Shown here: piece after piece, positions 16,204 to 26,078 of the stretch | Position numbering within the stretch: position 1 is the stretch's first letter | Layout of the letters: each line of letters begins with the position of its first letter | Source: Prevotella jejuni | GTDB taxonomy: Bacteria > Bacteroidota > Bacteroidia > Bacteroidales > Bacteroidaceae | NCBI RefSeq assembly: GCF_900187995.1 | Contig: NZ_FZNZ01000023.1 | Coordinates: forward strand, 1 to 64,000 | Direction: 5' to 3' | Length of the DNA stretch: 64,000 bases | Program-made: the position numbers and the translations under genes | The notes under the pieces: model-generated | The model's input: the letters and a program-made list of their open reading frames with translations, nothing else | Told to the model about the DNA's origin: nothing | Databases searched by the model: none

Positions 16204-18585
16204 TTAAGTTAATAGTTGTTCTGCCATATTTGCCGCAGCTCTTCTTCCGTCTCCCATAGCAAGGATGACAGTTGCACCACCACGTACGATGTCACCACCA
16301 GCAAAGATTTCTGGCTGCGAACTCTGCATCTGGTCGTTGACAACAATGGTGTCTTTGCGACCTAATTCAAGTCCCTTTACAGACTTAGGTACCAATGGAT
16401 TAGGTGATACACCTACAGCAACGATGACCTGATCGCACTCAACAGTGACGGTCTCACCAGTCAATTCAGGTCGGCAGCGTCCGCTTGCGTCTGGTTCTCC
16501 GAGTTTCATTACGTCTAAGACAGCGGCACATACGCGGCCCTTCTCATCTGCCTTATATTCCTGTGGATTATGAAGAGTGAGGAAGTTGATACCCTCTTCT
16601 TTAGCATGTTTCACCTCTTCAAGACGTGCAGGCATCTCGGCTTCAGAACGACGATAGACAAGTGTGACGTCTGCGCCTAATCGTTTGGCAGTACGACAAG
16701 AGTCCATAGCTGTGTTACCACCACCGATAACCAAGACTTTCTTACCCATAATAATAGGTGTATCGGTCTCTGGATTGGCTGCGTCCATGAGGTTTACACG
16801 TGTCAGATACTCGTTACTTGAAAGGATGTTGATAGCGTTCTCGCCTGGAATACCCATGAAGTTAGGCAATCCGGCACCTGAACCAACGAAGATACCCTTG
16901 AAGCCTTTCTCCTTTAAGTCTTCTATACTGATGGTCTTACCGACGATAGTATCGGTCTGGAAGTGTACGCCTATGCGACGAAGATTATCTATTTCGACAT
17001 CAACAATCTTATTTGGTAGACGGAACTCAGGGATACCATATTTCAAAACACCGCCAATCTCGTGCAGTGCCTCAAATACATAAACCTCGAAGCCACGTTT
17101 TGCCATGTCGCCAGCAAAGCTTAAGCCTGCAGGACCAGAACCGATAACAGCTACCTTGATACCATTGGATGGTGCAACGTCTGGCAATGCCATGTGTCCG
17201 CTTTCACGCTCGTAGTCGGCTGCGAAACGCTCAAGATAGCCGATGGCTACGGCTGGTGACTTCATCTTCAAGTGGATACAACGGCTCTCACATTGCTTCT
17301 CTTGTGGACAAACACGACCGCATACGGCTGGTAGGGCAGATGTTTCCTTGAGTATCTTGGCTGCTTCGAGGAAGTCGCCACGCTCTATATTCTTAATGAA
17401 GTCTGGTATGTGAATGTTTACAGGACAGCCCTCTACGCAAGAAGGTTTCGGACAGTCGAGGCAGCGTTTAGCCTCTTGCATAGCCATTTCTGGGGTTAGT
17501 CCGATATTTACCTCCTCTAAACGGGTCTTCGCACGATAGTCTGCATCTAACTCTGGCATCTTCACACGCTCAATAGCTGTGCGTTCCTTTGGCTTGAGGG
17601 CCTTGCGTAACGTGGTGCGCCAATCGGCTCCCTCCAGATCTTCTGATAGGAGGGCTGTAGGTGATGAGGTGTTTTCTTCTTGACAGTTTGCTGCTCCATT
17701 TTCTGCGTTGTTCTTATCTCCTGTCTTCCCTTGAGCCTCTTTTTCTGACTTGTTTCCCGCCAGGCACTCCCCTCCTTCGGAGGGGTTGGGGGAGGTCTCA
17801 ATCTCCTTAAACGTCCCCATTCGCTTGAACATCTCATCCCAGTCGACGAGGTCGCCATCGAATTCAGGACCATCAATGCAGACAAAGCGGGTTTTACCAC
17901 CAATTGTAAGGCGGCAAGCACCACACATTCCAGTTCCGTCCACCATAATAGTATTGAGTGAAACATCGTTAGGAATGCCGTATTTTTTTGCTAAAAGAGA
18001 GGTGAACTTCATCATGATAGGAGGTCCGATAGCTAACACCTTGTCTACGTGTTCGCGTTGTATCACCTTCTCAACGCCCACGGTGATGACACCTTTCTCT
18101 CCGTAGGAGCCATCATCGGTCATGATGATAACCTCATCAGAGTATTTCTTTACGTCGTCTACCATGATAACTAACTCCTTAGTACGACCGGCGAGGACAG
18201 AGATTACTCTGTTACCAGCCTGCTTCAAGGCTGTAAGGATAGGTAGGATGGCGGCAATACCAATACCACCACCCGCACAGATAATCGTACCATAGTTCTC
18301 GATGTGGGATGGAGTACCGAGTGGTCCGACAATATCAACAATCTCATCGCCTTCATTCAACTGGCAAAGCTTTGTTGATGAGCGTCCTACCTCTTGGATA
18401 ACCATGGTGAGCGTACCCTTTACTGGGTCCGATTTCGCAATGGTGTAAGGTACACGTTCGCTGTGGTTGTCAACACGCACGATGATAAAGTTACCTGGAC
18501 GGCAGCTTCGTGCAATGAGTGGTGCTTCTACTTCTAAGCAGAAAACCTTCTCTGAAAACTGTTGTTTACGGATAATCTTGTTCAT
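16204..18585 (-). CDS. Fused NfnA-NfnB: FNR-type reductase plus glutamate synthase small-subunit-like flavoprotein
   Basis: A 793-residue protein that probably moves electrons between NADH, NADPH and ferredoxin (Nfn-type transhydrogenase). Residues about 1-245 form the PyrK/FNR-like subunit with a C-terminal [2Fe-2S] cysteine set (MCGACRL near 220, FVCIDGP). From about 345 the GltD-like half follows, with 4Fe-4S cysteines CLDCPKPSCVEGCP and VCPQEKQCESRC, then two Rossmann sites (GSGPAGLSFAG, GGGNTAMD). Annotations often call it DHODH-B subunit/glutamate synthase. ATG 18585 (MNKIIRK) is preferred to GTG 18627. The linker between the halves is low-complexity and contains a palindromic repeat at 17767-17795 read as TSPNPSEGGE. 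Confidence 0.9.
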   Translation of the reverse strand: MNKIIRKQQFSEKVFCLEVEAPLIARSCRPGNFIIVRVDNHSERVPYTIAKSDPVKGTLTMVIQEVGRSSTKLCQLNEGDEIVDIVGPLGTPSHIENYGTIICAGGGIGIAAILPILTALKQAGNRVISVLAGRTKELVIMVDDVKKYSDEVIIMTDDGSYGEKGVITVGVEKVIQREHVDKVLAIGPPIMMKFTSLLAKKYGIPNDVSLNTIMVDGTGMCGACRLTIGGKTRFVCIDGPEFDGDLVDWDEMFKRMGTFKEIETSPNPSEGGECLAGNKSEKEAQGKTGDKNNAENGAANCQEENTSSPTALLSEDLEGADWRTTLRKALKPKERTAIERVKMPELDADYRAKTRLEEVNIGLTPEMAMQEAKRCLDCPKPSCVEGCPVNIHIPDFIKNIERGDFLEAAKILKETSALPAVCGRVCPQEKQCESRCIHLKMKSPAVAIGYLERFAADYERESGHMALPDVAPSNGIKVAVIGSGPAGLSFAGDMAKRGFEVYVFEALHEIGGVLKYGIPEFRLPNKIVDVEIDNLRRIGVHFQTDTIVGKTISIEDLKEKGFKGIFVGSGAGLPNFMGIPGENAINILSSNEYLTRVNLMDAANPETDTPIIMGKKVLVIGGGNTAMDSCRTAKRLGADVTLVYRRSEAEMPARLEEVKHAKEEGINFLTLHNPQEYKADEKGRVCAAVLDVMKLGEPDASGRCRPELTGETVTVECDQVIVAVGVSPNPLVPKSVKGLELGRKDTIVVNDQMQSSQPEIFAGGDIVRGGATVILAMGDGRRAAANMAEQLLT
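17767..17795. repeat. C-rich palindromic repeat inside the nfn linker
   Basis: CCCCTCC-TTC-GGAGGGG followed by TTGGGGGAG is a 7-bp GC hairpin of the kind that is common between genes in Bacteroidetes; a related hairpin lies at 18724-18747. Here it sits within a reading frame and supplies part of the interdomain linker. Confidence 0.7.
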
Positions 18586-18723
18586 GGAGTGGTAATAGAT
18601 ATGAAAAGTACGGTCCCTATATTCCACTTATACAATGGGTGTTATCCAATTGGATAGAGGTGTATGAAGATAGAATAAGGTTAGATACTTTATTTGTTTA
18701 AATTAGTTGTTCGCGGTAATGAT

Positions 18724-18747
18724 GCCCCTCCTTGTTAGGGGAGGGGC
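18724..18747 (-). terminator. GC hairpin after serS
   Basis: GCCCCTCC and GGAGGGGC form an 8-bp stem just past the serS stop codon. No T-tract follows. It resembles the palindrome inside the nfn gene and may be the same repeat family acting as a transcript end. Confidence 0.55.
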
Positions 18748-18755
18748 TGTATTCT

Positions 18756-20045
18756 TTAGTCCATTTTGTCGTCGAGCATCTCGAAACCACAGTATGGAAC
18801 GAGTACCTTTGGTACACGAATACCCTCTGGGGTCTGGTTGTTCTCGATGATAGCTGCAACGATACGTGGCAGAGCAAGGGCTGAACCATTCAATGTATGG
18901 CAGAGTTCAATCTTCTTATCTTCGGCATGACGGAAACGACAATGCAGACGATTTGCCTGGTAGCTTTCGAAGTTTGATACGCTTGATACCTCCAACCAAC
19001 GCTCTTGTGCAGCACTCCACACCTCAAAGTCATAGCAGAGTGCGGCTGTGAAGCTAATGTCCCCACCGCAAAGACGGAGGATGTGATAAGGCAATTCAAG
19101 CTTCTTTAAAAGACCTTCAACGTGGTCTAACATTTCATCCAATGACTGATAAGAGTGCTCTGGCTTGTCGATACGTACAATCTCAACCTTGTCGAACTGG
19201 TGTAAGCGGTTCAAACCACGTACGTCCTTACCATAGCTACCAGCCTCACGACGGAAACAAGCAGAATAGGCACAGCGCTTGATAGGCAGGTCTTGCTCGT
19301 TGAGAATCTCGTCACGGAAGATATTTGTTACAGGAACCTCAGCTGTTGGGATGAGATAGAGGTCGTCAAGATTAGCGTGATACATCTGTCCCTCCTTATC
19401 TGGCAACTGACCAGTAGCAAGTCCAGAATCCTGGTTTACTACCAATGGTGGCTGTACTTCCAAGTAGCCACTCTTACGAGCTTCATCGAGGAAGAAAGCC
19501 TCCAAGGCACGTTGGAAGCGTGCCATCTTACCGATATAGAGTGGGAAACCAGCACCAGTAATCTTTACACCGAGGTCGAAATCTACCAAGTTAAACTTCT
19601 TTAGCAAGTCCCAGTGGCACAAAGCGTCAGCAGGTAGGTTTGGCTTCTCGCCCCCTTCCTTTACAACAACATTGTCCTCAGCATCCTTACCTTCAGGTAC
19701 GATGTCGTTAGGGATATTAGGAATCGTCAGTAACACGTTGGTCATGTCTTTCTGAGCCAAATCCATAATCTCTTGGAGAGCTTTGTCAGAAGACTTCAAA
19801 AGTGCCACCTCTTCCTTTATTTTATTAGCTTCGTCTTTCTTTCCTTCTTTCATCAGTCCACCAATCTGCTTCGAGAGTTGATTCTGCTGCTGCTTGTTTG
19901 TGTCAAGCTTCTGCTGAGTCTCACGACGCAGACGGTCATATTCTAATACTTTCTCAACTGCCTCGCGTGCACCGTTGAAGTGTTTCTTCTCCAGTCCTTT
20001 GATGACGCGTTCAGTTTCTTCACTGATGAGCTTTAATGTAAGCAT
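18756..20045 (-). CDS. serS: Seryl-tRNA synthetase
   Basis: Charges tRNA(Ser) and tRNA(Sec) with serine. The 429 residues match the family. The N-terminal 110 residues form the long helical arm that contacts the tRNA (charged, Gln/Lys-rich heptads). Class II motifs follow: TAEVPVTNIFRDEIL, motif 2 CFRREAGSYGKDVRG and motif 3 NGSALALPRIVAAIIEN. It starts at ATG 20045, the first base of a simple frame with no close upstream gene on its strand. Confidence 0.97.
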   Translation of the reverse strand: MLTLKLISEETERVIKGLEKKHFNGAREAVEKVLEYDRLRRETQQKLDTNKQQQNQLSKQIGGLMKEGKKDEANKIKEEVALLKSSDKALQEIMDLAQKDMTNVLLTIPNIPNDIVPEGKDAEDNVVVKEGGEKPNLPADALCHWDLLKKFNLVDFDLGVKITGAGFPLYIGKMARFQRALEAFFLDEARKSGYLEVQPPLVVNQDSGLATGQLPDKEGQMYHANLDDLYLIPTAEVPVTNIFRDEILNEQDLPIKRCAYSACFRREAGSYGKDVRGLNRLHQFDKVEIVRIDKPEHSYQSLDEMLDHVEGLLKKLELPYHILRLCGGDISFTAALCYDFEVWSAAQERWLEVSSVSNFESYQANRLHCRFRHAEDKKIELCHTLNGSALALPRIVAAIIENNQTPEGIRVPKVLVPYCGFEMLDDKMD

Positions 20046-20550
20046 AACGTTCTAATCTTTATTTTAATTTGTTTCTGAGAGCAAAGTTACGAAAAAACTT
20101 CTATAAGTCAAAAACATTTATATTACTTATTTTGTTCTGCATTGAGTTGAATCAGCTATAGTTGTATTTCTGATGATTGTTGCTATTTGCTATTAAGAGA
20201 ATCGCACCCTTGATAGTATTGTTTATGCTTGTCTCTAATATTGTTTATGCTTGGTTTATAAACTATCCTGTTGTCACCTTATTCATTTTCTTTGTTATTT
20301 GGTATCTCTGTTCATCCAAAAGTTAATTTTAATATTAGTACTTTTATTATTGTAATGAGTCTCAGTATGATGCAAAAGGGCGGTGGGAAAGAAAAGAAAA
20401 TGCTGATGGGTTGAGGATAGGGTAAGTAGGGCGAGTATCGCCTTAAGGGCTTAGAGATAAGTATTCTCAAGTATGGAGGGATGTTGTCTATTCTTACAAA
20501 TTAGTGGAGTAGGCATCTTGAGTTTGTGTCCCAGCAGCTTGTAACTTGTT
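20046..20550. other. Intergenic region upstream of serS
   Basis: No gene is seen in 505 bp. It contains the two-unit 22-bp direct repeat at 20218-20253. The serS promoter should lie in the first 100 bp but I cannot define it. Confidence 0.55.
20218..20253. repeat. Two-unit 22-bp direct repeat
   Basis: ATTGTTTATGCTTG occurs perfectly at 20218-20231 and 20240-20253, 22 bp apart. The neighbouring 22-bp windows do not match, so it is a minimal or decayed array. Confidence 0.65.
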
Positions 20551-22050
20551 TTATCTGCTTCTTCGAAAGCCTTCAAGTTGGTCGTATTGGTTGTCTTTCA
20601 TCTTTTGGGCGATACTAATAAGCCAACGGCGGTGGGTGGAAATGAAGAAGATGCCAAGGAGGGAGAGGAGGGTATTAGTGATGATAGGTTGGTTTAGCCA
20701 CCATGTACCTAATGCGGTGATTGGGAAAGGACTGATGATGGTAACGAGCGTAACGATGAGTTGTATATAATTCGTGTTTACATTCTTTCCTGTGTGGGTA
20801 GCTTGCATAGAGAAAGTCACCTTATTATATATTGCCATCTGAAATAGAATACGATAGGCAACACCAGCTGCAAAGAGGGCATAGGATAATATTGTCCAAA
20901 AGCTTATCCTCCCAATTAGAGCTAAAGGGAGGAAGGCGATCAGCGGAATCAATAGTAAGGCTGTATAAAAATAATACTTTGCAAGCAAAAGGTTTTGGAT
21001 ACTATTGCGTTGCATCAGTAGGCATTCGTAGTAATTCCCTTCATAACACATGATTCTTGAGAGCGAACTTAGTCCATAGACGATAAAGCTATAGTAGAGA
21101 AAGCCGTTACTCTTTACCATGTCACTCTCTGGATCAAAGGCTGTGATTAGACTAAATATAAAGATACCGAAGGTGTTTAGATAGAATATCAAACGGAGTC
21201 TTTTGTTGCGTAGTATACTCCAAGTCTCAATCTTTAGAAACTCTCCAATTTTATTGAAACGGTCGAAGATAGTAAGATTGATATTATTCTTGTCGCTTTT
21301 AGAAGTTTCTGACGTGTATTGCTCTTGGCGGATACGACGTTCAAGGAAGCTACGATTTAGCAATATCATTCCTATGAGTAACAATGCTAAAACAGCATAT
21401 ATCCCTATCTCTCCTCTTATCATTGCATTACCAATCTCTGCCCAACGGTGGAGGTAACCTTGTGGAGAAGGGAAGAAGATAGTTATGATGACGATAGATA
21501 AATAGGTAAGAATCGGTATGAGCCAATACCACAGTCCACGTGCCGTCAGCACTTGCGTAAACTGGAAGAATTGTCCGTTGATAAGTAGAAAGAGATAAAG
21601 TCCTGCTGTATAACCAATCATAGCTGTTGCACCTAACTCTGGAACGACAGTCCTAATACCAAAGGGAATACAGATAAAAAGAAGGTTCACATTCTTAAAA
21701 ACTATCAGTTGTCGCAGAATCAGATAGTCTGTATAGCTATGTTTCGGTAGTGGTAAGAGTAGATATGGGCGGATATTCATCAGCAACCGATGGTCTGTTG
21801 TATATCTGAAAAGATAATCAATGAACAGAAATAGCGGCAGCAGGGCGTAGATGAAGTGGTAGCCTCCAAGATTATCATTGATGGTGAGGTCTGCCAATTC
21901 ACATCCTATCCATGCAAGATAAGCATAAAGAAAGACAGCCAACACGTAGTAAATATACTTTGCTACGCTGTTGGCTTGCCATATTTTATTTCTCCTACCA
22001 GACAGGTAGAAGTGCTTATGCAATATTTGAATAGCCTCCCAGTAAGTCAT
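20551..22050 (-). CDS. DUF5687 family multi-pass membrane protein
   Basis: A 499-residue inner-membrane protein with about 12 hydrophobic segments, resembling the DUF5687 family of Bacteroidetes, which look like ABC-2 type permeases. The N-terminal stretch IQILHKHFYLSGRRNKIWQ is typical of the start of such proteins. No ATP-binding cassette gene is next to it, so partner and substrate are unknown. The start ATG follows directly after the TAA of the lolA-like gene, so the pair is probably co-translated; the nearest upstream unit is ftsK. Confidence 0.75.
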   Translation of the reverse strand: MTYWEAIQILHKHFYLSGRRNKIWQANSVAKYIYYVLAVFLYAYLAWIGCELADLTINDNLGGYHFIYALLPLFLFIDYLFRYTTDHRLLMNIRPYLLLPLPKHSYTDYLILRQLIVFKNVNLLFICIPFGIRTVVPELGATAMIGYTAGLYLFLLINGQFFQFTQVLTARGLWYWLIPILTYLSIVIITIFFPSPQGYLHRWAEIGNAMIRGEIGIYAVLALLLIGMILLNRSFLERRIRQEQYTSETSKSDKNNINLTIFDRFNKIGEFLKIETWSILRNKRLRLIFYLNTFGIFIFSLITAFDPESDMVKSNGFLYYSFIVYGLSSLSRIMCYEGNYYECLLMQRNSIQNLLLAKYYFYTALLLIPLIAFLPLALIGRISFWTILSYALFAAGVAYRILFQMAIYNKVTFSMQATHTGKNVNTNYIQLIVTLVTIISPFPITALGTWWLNQPIITNTLLSLLGIFFISTHRRWLISIAQKMKDNQYDQLEGFRRSR

Positions 22051-22665
22051 TTATCTCAAGTCTATGATTTCAGCAGATGGATGACTTTTCTTATTGAAAG
22101 TAAAGATATTATCAGAGAGGTTCTTACGCTGAATACCAGAAACGGTAATTGTCGTCCACTTATTAGTCTGCTTTATCTTGATTTTCTGCAACTGATAGGC
22201 TTTGTTTACAATCACAAAGGCCTCTGGTATGTTACGTTTTGGGTTGGTTGATTTCATGTGTACCACGTAAGCACCCCCTTCATTGGTCATTGAGAGGTCG
22301 TAACCTTGGCGATACAAGGTCATCAATGCGTAAGGGTTCATTGAGAGACGCTGTGCTTCGGTAGGCGTTGAGACATTCACCTCATTCGTAGACTTCATGT
22401 ATGACCACTGTGTTGTACCGTTAAACCATACTGTTGTCTGTGGGGTAGTAGCCACAAACTTAATACCTTTCACAGATATAGTACCTGATGTCCTACCAAC
22501 GGCACCGGGTCTGGAAAGTTCGAAGCGAGCAGTAAACCCACCTAAATTAGATATTTTGGCTGTAGCTTTATCCATACAAGCCTTAGCCTGATTGGCATTC
22601 TGTGCGAATACACTATTTGCCATAAAGATGGCTGCGAACAAAAGTAAATATTTAATTTGCTTCAT
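22051..22665 (-). CDS. LolA-like outer-membrane lipoprotein carrier
   Basis: A 204-residue periplasmic protein: signal peptide to about residue 21 (MANSVFAQ), then a LolA-type unclosed beta-barrel pattern (GGFTARFELSRPG, GIKFVATTPQTTVWFNG, SYMKSTNEVNV). LolA carries lipoproteins from the inner to the outer membrane. Placement directly after ftsK is common for lolA in bacteria and supports the call. Its stop codon abuts the ATG of the DUF5687 gene. Confidence 0.85.
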   Translation of the reverse strand: MKQIKYLLLFAAIFMANSVFAQNANQAKACMDKATAKISNLGGFTARFELSRPGAVGRTSGTISVKGIKFVATTPQTTVWFNGTTQWSYMKSTNEVNVSTPTEAQRLSMNPYALMTLYRQGYDLSMTNEGGAYVVHMKSTNPKRNIPEAFVIVNKAYQLQKIKIKQTNKWTTITVSGIQRKNLSDNIFTFNKKSHPSAEIIDLR

Positions 22666-22819
22666 CGTTTTATTGTTTTTATTATTGATAACTGCTGCTA
22701 CATAGAAACGTAGTCAGTTGATATATCTTTTTTGTTTACAGACATTTATTACCTTTGAGTGTTCTGACAAGTTTGCGATAGGGCTTTATAAGCAAGACTT
22801 CTCAATTTGGTGATGCATC

Positions 22820-25282
22820 TTATCCACGCAGGACAGTCAGCATATTGTCAAGACTCACCTCGTCGCTTATCAGTACCTCACGAGGTTTTGAACCCTTAGC
22901 AGCACCCACGATACCTGCCTTCTCCAATTGGTCCATCAGACGACCAGCACGGTTGTAACCGATAGACAAACGGCGCTGAATCATACTTGTTGAACCTTGT
23001 TGAGTGACAACAATTGCACGTGCGGCCTCCTCGAAGAGAGGGTCAAGGTTGTGTGTATCCAGTGAACCGCCTCCACCAGTTTCGTCTTCAGACAGCGGTT
23101 CTGGGATTTCTAACGGTCGAACAGGTCCTGGTTGGTTAGCGATAAACTTCGTGATGTTCTCTACTTCTGGTGTATCGACAAAGGCACACTGTACACGAAC
23201 GGGGTCAGCCCCGTTAAGATAGAGCATGTCACCACGTCCGACAAGCTGTTGTGCACCAGGTCGGTCAAGGATAATACGTGAGTCCATCATCGCTCCTACG
23301 CGGAAAGCGATACGTCCTGGGAAGTTCGCCTTGATGTTACCAGTGATGATAGATGTCGTTGGTCGCTGTGTTGCAATAATCATGTGAATACCGACGGCAC
23401 GTGCCAACTGGGCGATACGTGTGATAGGCATTTCCACTTCCTTGCCTGCAGTGAGAATTAAATCACCAAACTCATCAATGATAACCACGATGTAAGGCAT
23501 GTATTCGTGTCCTTCTTCTGGGTTCAGTTCGTGTCTAAGGAACTTCTGGTTGTACTCCCTTATGTTTCTGACACGTGCTGCTTTCAGTAGATCATAACGC
23601 TCATCCATCAGTACACAAAGACCTTTCAGCGTCTTTACCACCTTCTGAACGTCTGTGATGATAGGCTCGTCTTCATTCTCTTCTACTGCCGCCATGAATG
23701 GTTTAGCAATCGGAGAGTAAACACTGAACTCCACCTTCTTCGGGTCAACGAGTACTATTTTCAGCTCATTAGGGTGTTTCTTGTAGAGTAAGGAGGTGAT
23801 GATAGCGTTCAGACCGACTGACTTACCCTGTCCGGTAGCACCCGCAACGAGCAAGTGAGGTATCTTGGCAAGGTCGACCATATACACCTCATTGGTGATA
23901 GTCTTACCCAATGCGATCGGTAACTCCATCGTTGATTCCTGAAACTTACGTGAGTTTAGGATTGAGAACATGGACACGATGTTCGGCTTAGCATTTGGAA
24001 CTTCAATACCTATTGTTCCCTTGCCTGGCATAGGAGCAATGATACGGATGCCGATAGCCGCTAAGCTCAGTGCAATATCATCTTCGAGGTTTTTAATCTT
24101 AGAGATTCTAATACCCTGTGCAGGTGTTATCTCGTAGAGCGTAATCGTCGGACCGACTGTCGCACGGATACTTCTAATCTGTACACCAAAGTCGTTTAAC
24201 ACCTTGATGATGCGGTCTTTGTTAGCTTCTAACTCCTCTTGGCTAACGTAGTTAGTCTTCGTGTCAGAATTATATTCTTTCAGTAAGTCGAGTGAAGGGA
24301 ATTTCCATCTCGTGAAAGGTTCACGTGGATTAATAGGGGTCAGCGGAAGGTTGTTGTTAGCAAGCGTCTTACTGTTTGCCTTCTCCTCAATCTTCTCTTC
24401 TTCAACCTCAAATCCTGGTGCTTCTTTCTCTGCTGTCTTCTTCGCTTTCTCGTTGCTGTCTGGCGTATAGAGAGTGTTAAGCTCTTGTGGTTCTGTCGCA
24501 GGCTGTGTCGGTAGGTCGATAGGTTCAGCACGAGTAGGGTCGTCATATACTAACGCCTCTACAGGCTCTCCTCCAACGATAGCCTCCTCGTCACATGCTT
24601 CATTAACATTCTCTCCCTTATCATCATGAACCACAGTGAACTTCACCTTATCACGGATATATCCAAAGGGGTTCATCAGTTTTCTTACAACGGTTATTGT
24701 TTCGGAGGTGAGATAGGTGAGATAAGCTAACATCACAATCACCAAGATGGCTATCAAACCAGGCGTTCCAACAAGGTTCTCCATGTATTGAACGCAGAAG
24801 GCTCCGTGGTCTCCGCCTGGATTATATACTTGGTTGCCCATCAGTGGAGTGAGGGCTTTCGCAAAGGTTACAGATGACCATATCATCACCAAAGCCATTC
24901 CCATGAACCATTTCATAAGACTTAGCTTCTTGTAGGCACCCATCATTCGGATACCACACAATGCAATGAAAGCAGGAATGATAAAGGCAGGAATACCAAA
25001 GCAGCGGGAGATGAGTCCGTATGACAGTAATGCACCCAATGAACCACAAGTGTTTTGGAAGGCTCTGTTAGCGTTCTCTACCTCGCCAGGGCGTAAGTCG
25101 GTAACTAAACTCTGGTCTGCTGCACCTGTATTAAAATAGCTAAAGAAAGCCACACAGATATAGATAGCAACACAAAGGAGGATGAGTCCAACAACAAATC
25201 CCGTCTTGTCGTTAATAATGTTATTTAGTCCGAGTGCCTCGGTGAATGTTTTGCTCTTGCGTTCTGATTTCTTCTTTGCCAT
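22820..25282 (-). CDS. ftsK: DNA translocase FtsK
   Basis: Pumps chromosome DNA through the division septum and activates dimer resolution at dif. The 820 residues show four hydrophobic segments in the first 190, an acidic Pro/Glu-rich linker (about 215-320), then the RecA-like motor with Walker A GATGQGKS near 480 and Walker B VVIIDEFGD near 600. A C-terminal winged-helix gamma domain follows (SMIQRRLSIGYNRAGRLMDQLE), which would recognise KOPS-like motifs. A -7 element, TACTTTTG, lies at 25306-25313 on its strand. The lolA-like gene is downstream. Confidence 0.96.
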   Translation of the reverse strand: MAKKKSERKSKTFTEALGLNNIINDKTGFVVGLILLCVAIYICVAFFSYFNTGAADQSLVTDLRPGEVENANRAFQNTCGSLGALLSYGLISRCFGIPAFIIPAFIALCGIRMMGAYKKLSLMKWFMGMALVMIWSSVTFAKALTPLMGNQVYNPGGDHGAFCVQYMENLVGTPGLIAILVIVMLAYLTYLTSETITVVRKLMNPFGYIRDKVKFTVVHDDKGENVNEACDEEAIVGGEPVEALVYDDPTRAEPIDLPTQPATEPQELNTLYTPDSNEKAKKTAEKEAPGFEVEEEKIEEKANSKTLANNNLPLTPINPREPFTRWKFPSLDLLKEYNSDTKTNYVSQEELEANKDRIIKVLNDFGVQIRSIRATVGPTITLYEITPAQGIRISKIKNLEDDIALSLAAIGIRIIAPMPGKGTIGIEVPNAKPNIVSMFSILNSRKFQESTMELPIALGKTITNEVYMVDLAKIPHLLVAGATGQGKSVGLNAIITSLLYKKHPNELKIVLVDPKKVEFSVYSPIAKPFMAAVEENEDEPIITDVQKVVKTLKGLCVLMDERYDLLKAARVRNIREYNQKFLRHELNPEEGHEYMPYIVVIIDEFGDLILTAGKEVEMPITRIAQLARAVGIHMIIATQRPTTSIITGNIKANFPGRIAFRVGAMMDSRIILDRPGAQQLVGRGDMLYLNGADPVRVQCAFVDTPEVENITKFIANQPGPVRPLEIPEPLSEDETGGGGSLDTHNLDPLFEEAARAIVVTQQGSTSMIQRRLSIGYNRAGRLMDQLEKAGIVGAAKGSKPREVLISDEVSLDNMLTVLRG

Positions 25283-25304
25283 TTATCGTTATTCATTTAT
25301 ACTT

Positions 25305-25313
25305 GCAAAAGTA
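25305..25313 (-). promoter_or_regulatory. Probable -7 element of ftsK
   Basis: TACTTTTGC on the minus strand matches TAnnTTTG, 22 nt upstream of the ftsK ATG. No good -33 TTTG was found. Confidence 0.5.
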
Positions 25314-25356
25314 ATAAATAAGTGCCACATAAGCATAGTTTTTCAAACTTTTTTTT

Positions 25357-25364
25357 TAATTTTG
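25357..25364 (+). promoter_or_regulatory. Probable -7 element of the exonuclease gene
   Basis: TAATTTTG matches TAnnTTTG. Transcription would start near 25371, making the ATG at 25374 almost leaderless and favouring the ATG at 25386. The T-rich upstream sequence has no clear TTTG at -33. Confidence 0.5.
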
Positions 25365-25385
25365 CAAGTTAGTATGCAATCTGAA

Positions 25386-26060
25386 ATGAGTATAAAAATA
25401 TACAATCGATTTGATAAAAGTAAGATATCACAGTTACCAAGGGTTACTTTCCCTGGGAAGATTGTCGTTGTCTTGAATGAAGCTGAGGCTGAGAAGGCGG
25501 TTAATTATCTGCTTTCTAAGGATATCATCGGCATTGACACGGAGACGCGTCCTGTCTTCAAGAAGGGGCAGCGACGCAAGGTTGCGCTCTTGCAGGCCTG
25601 CGACCATGAGGTGTGCTTCCTCTTTCGACTGAACCTTATAGGTGTGCCTGATTGTATTAAACGTTTCCTTGAAGATACAACGGTACCTAAGGTTGGTCTC
25701 TCATTGGGCGACGATATGCTGATGTTGCATCAACGTCTTGACTTCAAGCCGGGCTATTTCATCGACCTACAAGACTATGTCAAATCTTTGGGAATAGAGG
25801 ATATGAGTCTGCAGAAACTCTATGCCAATGTCTTCCATGAGCGTATCGTAAAACGTGAACAGCTATCGAATTGGGAGAACGAGGTGTTGAATGATAAGCA
25901 GAAACTCTATGCTTCAACAGATGCTTGGACGTGTATTAAACTCTACGAGCGGCTACACGAACTAAAACACAGTGGTGATTACGAGCTCATTGTAGTACCT
26001 CCAAAGGTGAAGCCAGCGGTTGAAGAGAGCGAAAAGGAGGCGGACGTGACAACAGAATGA
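25386..26060 (+). CDS. DEDD 3'-5' exonuclease domain protein (RNase D-like)
   Basis: A 224-residue protein with a single DnaQ/RNase D-type exonuclease domain. Metal-binding acidic residues are visible: IIGIDTET (D, E), KVGLSLGDDMLML (D) and a final YASTDAWTCIKLYERL (Y...D). No HRDC domains follow, unlike RNase D, so the substrate (structured RNA or DNA) is open. The start is set at ATG 25386; 25374 is possible. A much longer frame from 25182 is rejected because it runs into the ftsK gene and precedes the promoter. A family 2 array begins 19 nt after its stop. Confidence 0.88.
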   Translation: MSIKIYNRFDKSKISQLPRVTFPGKIVVVLNEAEAEKAVNYLLSKDIIGIDTETRPVFKKGQRRKVALLQACDHEVCFLFRLNLIGVPDCIKRFLEDTTVPKVGLSLGDDMLMLHQRLDFKPGYFIDLQDYVKSLGIEDMSLQKLYANVFHERIVKREQLSNWENEVLNDKQKLYASTDAWTCIKLYERLHELKHSGDYELIVVPPKVKPAVEESEKEADVTTE

Positions 26061-26078
26061 TAGGTTCTATGTAGATTA

